Shown here one piece after another: positions 1 through 5,212 of a stretch of 6,396 nt of DNA; the stretch's first letter is position 1, and each line of letters starts with the position of its first letter. The position numbers and the translations under genes were made by a program. The notes under the pieces were generated by a model. The model did not search any database, was not told the DNA's origin, and was given only the letters and a program-made list of their open reading frames with translations. Source of the stretch: an uncultured Chloroflexota bacterium. Its GTDB lineage: Bacteria; Chloroflexota; Chloroflexia; Chloroflexales; Roseiflexaceae. Location: assembly GCA_903871975.1 (NCBI GenBank), contig CAIQIY010000515.1, positions 1 to 6,396 of the forward strand, given 5' to 3'.

Positions 1-293
1 CGGCTGGTGGGCCGATCATCGATCCGCGCTCGCAGGCACTGGTGATGGTGCCGATCGCGGCACACCTGACGACCATTCCGTCGCTGGTGCTTCACGAGGA
101 TGCCCAGGTGACGCTGCGTGTCCGTAGCCGGCACGCCGCAGCATTCTCGGCCGACGGCCGCGACCCGGTGGCACTGCACGAGGGGGATCAGGTCGTGGTG
201 CGGCGTGCGGCGGTGACCTGTACCTTCGCGCGGGTCTTTCCGCCCAGCACCTTCTACGCGCGCCTGCCACAGCGCCTGCGACGCGATTCGTGA
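1..293 (+). CDS. nadK: NAD kinase, C-terminal part (5' end outside window)
   Basis: This is the last 96 residues of a reading frame already open at the window edge (first full codon at base 3, stop TGA at 291-293). NAD kinase phosphorylates NAD to NADP in the cytoplasm using ATP or polyphosphate. The visible part begins with AGGPIIDP, followed by a V-P-I-A-x-H-L stretch. This corresponds to the family's conserved segment after the TPTGSTAY motif, normally AGGPI...P...TPI.PH. It then runs into beta-strands ending in a FSADGR turn (family: VSVDGQ) and a GDQVVVRR strand, and closes with FYARLPQRLR, matching the usual 'FY..L..KL' tail. The ATP-binding GGDG and the NE/D motifs would lie upstream and cannot be seen. 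The gene is convergent with the nuclease gene to its right, with 16 bases between stop codons. The family call rests on motif recall, not an alignment. Confidence 0.88.
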   Translation, partial: AGGPIIDPRSQALVMVPIAAHLTTIPSLVLHEDAQVTLRVRSRHAAAFSADGRDPVALHEGDQVVVRRAAVTCTFARVFPPSTFYARLPQRLRRDS

Positions 294-326
294 TGCCCAC
301 CGCGGGCCATCACACCGCCGTGTGAT
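292..326. terminator. Two overlapping small inverted repeats at the convergent nadK/nurA junction; possible weak bidirectional terminator
   Basis: Two alternative hairpins overlap between the facing genes. One is at 292-311: a GATGCCC arm, a 5-base loop, and a GGGCATC arm interrupted by one bulged C. The other is at 309-326: a perfect 7-bp stem ATCACAC/GTGTGAT around the loop CGCC. They share bases 309-311, so only one can form at a time. Each overlaps a stop codon: nadK TGA at 291-293 and nurA TGA at 310-312. Neither is followed by a T-run in either direction, so these are not classical Rho-independent terminators. The position between two converging genes is the main argument for a termination role. 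Confidence 0.3.
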
Positions 327-1521
327 CCTTGCTGCTGCGCTTCTGTGATTCTTGCGGTGCCAGCCCACTGCGGCGCAGGCTGTTCTCGACGATCTCGAGA
401 AACGCACGCCGATCGGCACTGCGAATGACGGCTTGTTCGTGTGCCCGCGCCAACGCGACCGGATACCCACGACCGCGGGCTGCCTGATCGACCGCCACGG
501 CGTGCACGCGGTCGACCAGCGCAGGATCCCGCGCGACCCACTGCGGGATCTCGATGCGCGCCAACTCGCGCCCGACGCGCACGTAGAAGAAGTGGATCAG
601 GTGTGGCCCGTAGGCTTCGACATTGATGCGCGACATCGAGACGAACAACGGGCCGCGCTGGCCGTCGGCCAGCATCTCGCCCAACACGTCGGCGTCGGTC
701 AGGCCATCGCAGTGCTGGCACGACGGTGGCCGCCCGGCGGCGACATCGCTGCAGGCACGGCAGTTGGCCGGCCGCCCGGCCTCGATGTCCAGATCGGGGC
801 AGAACATCAGCCGAATGCTGCCGACGACCTCGGGCGCCCGCGGCCGGCTGATGTACGATGCGACCGGGATGCCGCGCTGGCGCATCGCGTCGAGGAACCG
901 CAGGAACGGCACCAGGAAGCGCTCGCGCACCGCCGGATCGGCGTTGGCCAGCGTCCAGCGCACCAGCGTGCCATCCTGCAGCGCCAGGCCGGGCGCCGCC
1001 GCGAGCGGCTCGGCCCACTCGTCGGCCAACGTGATCAGCGCCAGGCTCTCCTCGAGGTCGCGGCGCGCGCTGAGGCAGGCGCCCTCGACGGGAATGCGCC
1101 GCAATCCATCGGTGACATACAGGTCTTCGTCGCGCCAGTACAACGCCGGTTGGGCCGACAGGCGCGCCAGCGGCTCGCTGCCATACCGCAGGAAGACACG
1201 GCCAATGTTGATCACGTAACATTGCGCGACGCCGTGCCGCTCGACATCGATCTGTGAGCCATCGCTGGCGATCAGCGCGTAGGCGGCGATGGGCGGGGCC
1301 TCGCGCACGGTGTTCAGCGGCTCGACCGGGCGCGCCAGCAGCCATTCGGCGGTGTTGGCGCTGAGATCGACGCCGCGGGCCCACCAGGCCGGCTGCGCAG
1401 ATTCGCGCAACAGCCGCTGCAACACCAGCATGCGCCGCTCGAGCCGGTCGTCGGCGCCAGCGACCAGCGCGCCACCCATCGCGCGCAGCTGTCGCCCCAG
1501 GGCGGTCAGATCGAGAGCCAT
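310..1521 (-). CDS. nurA: NurA-domain DNA repair nuclease with internal CxxC/CxxC segment
   Basis: A 403-residue protein of the NurA family, manganese-dependent 5'-3' exo/endonucleases that work with the HerA ATPase in DNA end resection. The acidic active-site motifs are visible: ASDGSQI (residues 86-91, family-typical DGS in the first strand) and LQDGTLV (181-187). Further family marks are SYISRP (222-227), the EIPQWV stretch (324-329) and the C-terminal GYPVALARAHEQAVI (352-366). Between the third and fourth of these lies a cysteine-rich segment (C241, C254, C257, C268, C271) resembling a zinc ribbon. The start chosen is the ATG at 1521, which has AGGAGG six bases upstream; the open frame continues to 1857, but that part lies over the 3' end of the neighbouring gene. 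It sits 25 bases after the zincin gene and is probably co-transcribed with it. No herA is present in the window. The family call is firm. Activity and HerA partnership are inferred. Confidence 0.9.
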   Translation of the reverse strand: MALDLTALGRQLRAMGGALVAGADDRLERRMLVLQRLLRESAQPAWWARGVDLSANTAEWLLARPVEPLNTVREAPPIAAYALIASDGSQIDVERHGVAQCYVINIGRVFLRYGSEPLARLSAQPALYWRDEDLYVTDGLRRIPVEGACLSARRDLEESLALITLADEWAEPLAAAPGLALQDGTLVRWTLANADPAVRERFLVPFLRFLDAMRQRGIPVASYISRPRAPEVVGSIRLMFCPDLDIEAGRPANCRACSDVAAGRPPSCQHCDGLTDADVLGEMLADGQRGPLFVSMSRINVEAYGPHLIHFFYVRVGRELARIEIPQWVARDPALVDRVHAVAVDQAARGRGYPVALARAHEQAVIRSADRRAFLEIVENSLRRSGLAPQESQKRSSKDHTAV

Positions 1522-1527
1522 GGCCTG

Positions 1528-1533
1528 CCTCCT
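1528..1533 (-). promoter_or_regulatory. Shine-Dalgarno sequence of nurA
   Basis: A perfect AGGAGG lies on the minus strand, six bases before the ATG at 1521. It decides the start of the nuclease against the much longer open frame that continues upstream to 1857, and it lies in the 25-base gap after the zincin stop codon. Confidence 0.85.
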
Positions 1534-1546
1534 GTCGCGCTGCCGA

Positions 1547-2746
1547 TCATCCGGCGATGTCGGCCGGAGCCACCGGCGTTTGCGCCGTGATCCGCGCGAT
1601 CCAGCGCGCCGGCTCGCGGAGCTCGTCGGTCGTCGGCAGGTCGGCGGCGCTGCGCCACACCAGATTGGCGCAGGCGATGCCACGCGCGGCGACGACGGCG
1701 TCGATGAATGCCTGGCCTTGCTGGTACTGGGCGAGCTTGAGATCCATGCCGGTGACGCGATTGACCATGTCGTCGACCAGCGGTCGGTTGAGCCGGCGCG
1801 CCGCCACCTGGTGCTCGATGCGCGCATGGTTGGGCAGCAGCCGCTGGCCGATGGCATTCATCGCATGGTTCGAATACCCTTCGATCACCGACATCAGCGC
1901 CTGGATCCGATCGAATACCACGCGCTGCTCCGGCGTCAGCAGCCACTCGATCCAATGCTGCTCGAGCGGTTGGCGCCGCGCGAGCCGCCCGGCCAGTTCG
2001 GGCAGCGACTGCGCCAGTGCCCCGAGTTGATCCGAGGTCTGGGCGATGAACGTCCGCACCAGGTCGGCGAAATAGGGCCGCACCCAGGGGAACGCCTCGA
2101 ACTGGAAGACGTGCGTCGTCTCGTGCAGCGCGATCCACAGGCGAAACTCGTCGCCGGGAACGTCGAGCGAGCGTACGAGCCGGTCGATGTTGGGCTCGAC
2201 GAAGTACAACGTACCGCGCGCTGGTACCTCGGCTGCGAAGATGCCCAGATCGTACTGGCCGAGCACGCGGCGCGCCAGGTAGCCGAGCATGGCGCCGAGT
2301 TGCGCCGCCACGGCCTGGCGATTGACCTCGTAGAGCACGGCGTCGAGCGCGCTGGTGCCATCGGTGCCGTGGAGCGCCTCGAGGCTGGCGAGGACGCCGC
2401 CGAAGCTGTGCAGGTTGGCGTCGATCCAGCCCGCGCGATCGACGACGGCGATCGCCTCGATCGGTTGGGGCAGGCGCACCCCCATGTATTCGGCGACGAG
2501 CAGCTCGCTGCGCCGTACCATGCCGGCATACGCAGCGTGGTGTCGCGCGTGGTCGCGCAGCGGTGCGGCGCCATCAGCCGCGACGCGCGCCGCGACCCAG
2601 CGCGCCCGCTCCCAGTCGACGGCGGCGTGTGGCTGCCGACGGTGGTGGGCAGCACGCTGTCGGAGGTAGCGGGCACCGGCATAGCCGGCGAGACCGAGCG
2701 CCGCCGCCAGGCCGAGCCAGCCCGTCAGAGAGCGTTTGCGTGCCAT
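1547..2746 (-). CDS. DUF2342-family membrane-anchored zincin ('coenzyme F420 biosynthesis associated' type)
   Basis: A 399-residue putative zinc metalloprotease-like protein of the DUF2342 group; the biochemical function of this family is not established. The N-terminus (MARKR, then an Ala/Leu/Gly-rich segment at about residues 8-26) looks like a short membrane anchor with the basic end inside the cell, followed by a basic linker (about 27-40). The core holds WIDANLHSF (107-115), LGQYDLGIF (162-170) and the metal-binding motif HETTH at 208-212 (H208, E209, H212) running into VFQFEAFPW. A downstream Glu in EGYSNHAMNAIG (289-300) is the likely third ligand. The C-terminal part, with TGMDLKLAQYQQGQAFIDAV (332-351) and DLPTTDELREPARWIARI, matches the family's characteristic ending. 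The ATG at 2746 has AGGAGG eight bases upstream, 38 bases after selB. No F420-biosynthesis gene is in the window, so the family's name is only a phylogenetic-profile hint here. Family assignment is confident; protease activity is inferred from HExxH alone. Confidence 0.88.
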   Translation of the reverse strand: MARKRSLTGWLGLAAALGLAGYAGARYLRQRAAHHRRQPHAAVDWERARWVAARVAADGAAPLRDHARHHAAYAGMVRRSELLVAEYMGVRLPQPIEAIAVVDRAGWIDANLHSFGGVLASLEALHGTDGTSALDAVLYEVNRQAVAAQLGAMLGYLARRVLGQYDLGIFAAEVPARGTLYFVEPNIDRLVRSLDVPGDEFRLWIALHETTHVFQFEAFPWVRPYFADLVRTFIAQTSDQLGALAQSLPELAGRLARRQPLEQHWIEWLLTPEQRVVFDRIQALMSVIEGYSNHAMNAIGQRLLPNHARIEHQVAARRLNRPLVDDMVNRVTGMDLKLAQYQQGQAFIDAVVAARGIACANLVWRSAADLPTTDELREPARWIARITAQTPVAPADIAG

Positions 2747-2754
2747 CGGATGAT

Positions 2755-2760
2755 CCTCCT
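2755..2760 (-). promoter_or_regulatory. Shine-Dalgarno sequence of the DUF2342 zincin gene
   Basis: AGGAGG lies eight bases before the ATG at 2746, inside the 38-base gap after the selB stop codon. It fixes the start at MARKRS, although the same frame stays open upstream to 3097 across the selB 3' end. Confidence 0.85.
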
Positions 2761-2784
2761 TGTATGGTGCGTCGGGCGCGCTGC

Positions 2785-4647
2785 TCAGCGCCGGTACGCA
2801 ACCCTGACGTCGCCGATGCGACGCGTGATGCGCTGGGCGTCGAGCTGCTCGAGCACCGCCAGTGCAAAGCGTCGCGTGGTCTGGAATTGATCGCGGACCT
2901 GGCCGACGGCGATCTGGCCGTCGGTGCACAGGTGCAGCGCGATCCATTCCACCATCTCGTGATAGGCGGCTGCGGGCAGGACGATGTCGCCTGCCAGCCG
3001 TACGACGTCGCCGCGACCGACCAGCCAGGCGAGCAGTTCGTCGCCGCCACCGAACGGTGGTGGCGCCCAGGGATTGGCGGCGCTGGCCCGCTGCCACGCG
3101 GCGACCTGCGCGCGCTCGGCGGCTGTCGGCTGTGGGCTGAAGCCGGGTGCCACGACGACGTCGCCAGCCAGCACCAGCTGCTGTGCTGCCGCCATGGCAG
3201 CGATGGCGTGCTCAAACGCCTCGTCGGGCCAACCGGTCTGTTGCCGCAGGGCTTCGCGCGGCAGCCCGCGCCGCAGTGGCCATGCCTGGTGGTACTGGTG
3301 GGCCGCGGCCACGGCGGCCGCCACCCAGCGGTGCCACGCTTGCGCGTCGATCAGCCAGGCGCCAGCGCCGCCGAGCTCGAACAGCACCGCGCGCCGTGCC
3401 AGCTGGTCGGCCGCCACGGCCAGTGCAGCCGTGGTCAGGCCGGTGCCGCGCGCCAGCCCTGCGCACGATTGTGGTGCCCCGTCGGCCAGCGCCTGACGCA
3501 GCAGATCTTCGGGCGTGCCGCGCGCCAGCGCCGCCAGCGCCGCGATGACGTCGGGGCGGTGGCGGCGGTGCCGCGGCGGGTGGGCGTCGAGCACCACGCC
3601 GCCGCCCAGGGTCGCAGCGGGCGACGGCTGGCGGATGACGAACCGATCGCCACGCGACATCGGTGTGGCGCTGGTCAACCGCAGCTGCACCCAGCCGACG
3701 CTGCCCGGCGCCACCTGCTCGGCGTCGAGCACCGTCACCGCCGCCCGAACTTCGGCGGCGCCAATGTAGATGTCGAGCGCCATGTTGTGCTCGACTGGCC
3801 GGTCGGCATCGGCAGCGACGTGCAGGCGCGCATCAAAACGCTCGCTCGGCTGGACCCACCCCGGCGGCGCCAGCATGTCGCCACGCCGCACCGCGCTGCG
3901 GGCCACGCCGGCGACATTGACCGCGACCCGCGCGCCTGGCAGCGCCGTGTCGACGCTGCGGCGGTGTGTCTGGAGCCCGCGCACCCGCCCGCGCAGCTGT
4001 GTCGGGGTGAACTCGATCTCGTCGCCGATGCGCAGCGGGCCATCGAGCAACGTGCCGGTGACGACGGTGCCAAACCCGGCGATGCTGAACGCCCGATCGA
4101 CGGACAACCGCGGTGTGCCGTGGGCGCTGCGCCGGGTCGCGGCGCGGTCGCAGAGTGCGGCGATCGCGCTGCGCAGTGCGCCGAGGCCGGTGCCGTGCGG
4201 TGCGGCGACCTCGATCAGCGGCGCGCCGGCCAGCCCGCTGCCCGCCAGCGCCGCCGCGATGTCGTCGCGTACCAGCGCCAGCCAGTCGGATTCGACCAGA
4301 TCGACCTTGGTGAGCACCACGATGCCATGATGGATGCCGAGGACATCCAGGATGGTCAGGTGCTCGCGCGTCTGGGGCATCATGCCTTCATCGGCGGCGA
4401 TCACCAGCAACACCGCATCGATGCCGCCAACGCCCGCCAGCATGTTGCGGATGAAGCGCTCGTGGCCTGGGACATCGACGATGCTCACCTCGCGGCCATC
4501 GTCGAGCGTCAACCAGGCGAAGCCCAGATCGATCGTCATGCCACGCGCACGCTCTTCGGCCAGTCGATCCGGATCGATGCCAGTCAATGCATGCACGAGC
4601 GTCGATTTGCCGTGGTCGACATGCCCGGCAGTGCCGATGACAATCAT
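2785..4647 (-). CDS. selB: Selenocysteine-specific translation elongation factor SelB
   Basis: A 620-residue translational GTPase that carries Sec-tRNA to UGA codons marked by a SECIS element. The GTPase domain is complete: G1 GHVDHGKST (8-16), G2 region RGMTIDLGF (35-43, the TIDLGF signature typical of SelB), G3 DVPGH (58-62), DEGMMPQTREHL (86-97) and G4 TKVD (113-116). A beta-barrel domain follows with DRAFSIAGFGTVVTGT (184-199). The C-terminal part, from about residue 350, is the winged-helix region that binds SECIS RNA. It ends in a segment with Q-T-T-R-R-F-A-L and a final ITRRIGDVRVAYRR, both typical of SelB C-termini. Length is normal. I chose the ATG at 4647 because GGAG lies eight bases upstream and MIVIGTAGHVDHGK matches the usual SelB start; a GTG at 4686 would add 13 residues. 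No selA, selC, selD or obvious selenoprotein gene is in the window, so activity of the pathway depends on genes elsewhere. Confidence 0.96.
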   Translation of the reverse strand: MIVIGTAGHVDHGKSTLVHALTGIDPDRLAEERARGMTIDLGFAWLTLDDGREVSIVDVPGHERFIRNMLAGVGGIDAVLLVIAADEGMMPQTREHLTILDVLGIHHGIVVLTKVDLVESDWLALVRDDIAAALAGSGLAGAPLIEVAAPHGTGLGALRSAIAALCDRAATRRSAHGTPRLSVDRAFSIAGFGTVVTGTLLDGPLRIGDEIEFTPTQLRGRVRGLQTHRRSVDTALPGARVAVNVAGVARSAVRRGDMLAPPGWVQPSERFDARLHVAADADRPVEHNMALDIYIGAAEVRAAVTVLDAEQVAPGSVGWVQLRLTSATPMSRGDRFVIRQPSPAATLGGGVVLDAHPPRHRRHRPDVIAALAALARGTPEDLLRQALADGAPQSCAGLARGTGLTTAALAVAADQLARRAVLFELGGAGAWLIDAQAWHRWVAAAVAAAHQYHQAWPLRRGLPREALRQQTGWPDEAFEHAIAAMAAAQQLVLAGDVVVAPGFSPQPTAAERAQVAAWQRASAANPWAPPPFGGGDELLAWLVGRGDVVRLAGDIVLPAAAYHEMVEWIALHLCTDGQIAVGQVRDQFQTTRRFALAVLEQLDAQRITRRIGDVRVAYRR

Positions 4648-4655
4648 GGGCGTCG

Positions 4656-4659
4656 CTCC
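4656..4659 (-). promoter_or_regulatory. Shine-Dalgarno sequence supporting the ATG start of selB
   Basis: GGAG on the minus strand, eight bases before the ATG at 4647. It favours this ATG over the in-frame GTG at 4686, which would place extra residues in front of the conserved N-terminal strand. Confidence 0.6.
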
Positions 4660-4676
4660 AGCCAGCTCATGATCGC

Positions 4677-4685
4677 ATTCTATCA
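4677..4685 (-). promoter_or_regulatory. Possible extended -10 promoter element upstream of selB
   Basis: The minus strand reads TGATAGAAT: a TG-n extension followed by TAGAAT, five of six bases of the sigma-70 consensus. It lies in the 64-base gap between the YbaK-like gene and selB, about 30 bases before the chosen ATG. That leaves room for a short leader carrying the GGAG. No recognisable -35 hexamer lies at 17 bases, where the sequence is GC-only. The AT-rich patch stands out locally in very GC-rich DNA. A start here would exclude the GTG start at 4686. The evidence is a single motif match. Confidence 0.35.
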
Positions 4686-4711
4686 CGATGGGCCCGTGCC
4701 GCGCCGCGCCA

Positions 4712-5194
4712 TCACCGCTGCGCCAGCTCCGTGACGCTGCCGCCGGTCGCCTGGATCAGCTCGGTCGCCGTCAACGCCACAACATGATACGGTGTCCCGG
4801 CAGCTGCCCAGATCGGCGTCATCTGCATCAGATCAGCATCGATGAACGTGGGCAGTGGCCGCGGATGGCCGAGCGGGGCCACGCCGCCGATGGCGAAGCC
4901 GGTATGGCGGCGGACGAACGCCGCATCGACGCGGACTATCGGCAGCTGCAGCAGCTGCGCCAGCCGCAGTTCGTCGACCCGGTTGGCGCCGCTGGCGATC
5001 ACCAGGATGGGCTCGGCAGCCGCGCCAGCGCCGAACACCAGCGATTTGGCGATCTGGGCCACCGCACAGCCCAGCGCTGCGGCGGCCTCGACAGCAGTAC
5101 GCGCGCTCGTGGGCAGCCGCACGACCGGGCTGGCGATCCCATGGGCTGCCAGTGCCTGGTGCACGCGCAGCGCCGATTCCGGCAGTTCCGACAT
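4712..5194 (-). CDS. YbaK/EbsC-type aminoacyl-tRNA editing-domain protein
   Basis: A 160-residue stand-alone editing-domain protein. Members of this family (YbaK, ProXp, EbsC) hydrolyse mischarged tRNAs such as Cys-tRNA(Pro) or Ala-tRNA(Pro) in the cytoplasm. Visible family features are an N-terminal helix (SALRVHQALAAHGI), the QIAKSLVF strand whose Lys50 corresponds to the conserved catalytic-region lysine, an ILVIASGANRVDELRL stretch (63-78), and the glycine/proline loop GFAIGGVAPLGHPRPLP (99-115) that shapes the substrate pocket. Length fits the family. The ATG at 5194 has GAGG seven bases upstream. It follows the amidase stop by 18 bases and precedes selB by 64, so co-transcription with both is plausible. 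The sequence does not tell me which mischarged tRNA it acts on. The GGVAPLGH loop resembles the EbsC/COG2606-like branch more than E. coli YbaK, but that is recall, not alignment. Confidence 0.9.
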   Translation of the reverse strand: MSELPESALRVHQALAAHGIASPVVRLPTSARTAVEAAAALGCAVAQIAKSLVFGAGAAAEPILVIASGANRVDELRLAQLLQLPIVRVDAAFVRRHTGFAIGGVAPLGHPRPLPTFIDADLMQMTPIWAAAGTPYHVVALTATELIQATGGSVTELAQR

Positions 5195-5212
5195 CCCGAT
5201 ACCTCATTTCGC

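Noticed and set aside
1522..1857. N-terminal extension of the nuclease by 112 residues
   Set aside because: The extra part lies in another frame over the coding 3' end of the zincin, has low-complexity composition, and lacks the AGGAGG that precedes the ATG at 1521.
1289..2890. A 533-codon open frame on the + strand antisense to the zincin and the start of nurA
   Set aside because: It overlaps two genes with clear family motifs and Shine-Dalgarno sequences. The composition is that of an antisense shadow.
3042..3065. A 10-base-arm inverted repeat with a 4-base loop inside selB, considered as a SECIS-like element
   Set aside because: It falls on codons for PPPFGGG, where CCN and GGN codons pair automatically. 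On the coding strand one pair is an A-C mismatch, the loop does not look like a SECIS loop, and there is no in-frame UGA next to it.
4648..4686. GTG start at 4686 giving SelB 13 extra residues
   Set aside because: SelB proteins normally begin a few residues before the G1 motif. The ATG at 4647 has a GGAG at good spacing, and the GTG abuts the putative -10 element.
4667..4714. UGA ending the YbaK-like gene as a possible selenocysteine codon, given selB next door
   Set aside because: Reading through adds only 14 codons (W-R-G-A-A-R...) before another TGA, without family conservation or a SECIS-like hairpin after it. The protein is already full length at this stop.
2563..4734. A 723-codon open frame on the + strand covering all of selB
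   Set aside because: It is antisense to an unmistakable SelB with all GTPase motifs. Its translation is rich in Arg, Gln, Ala and His with no domain signature, the usual result of GC-rich codon bias leaving the opposite frame free of stops.
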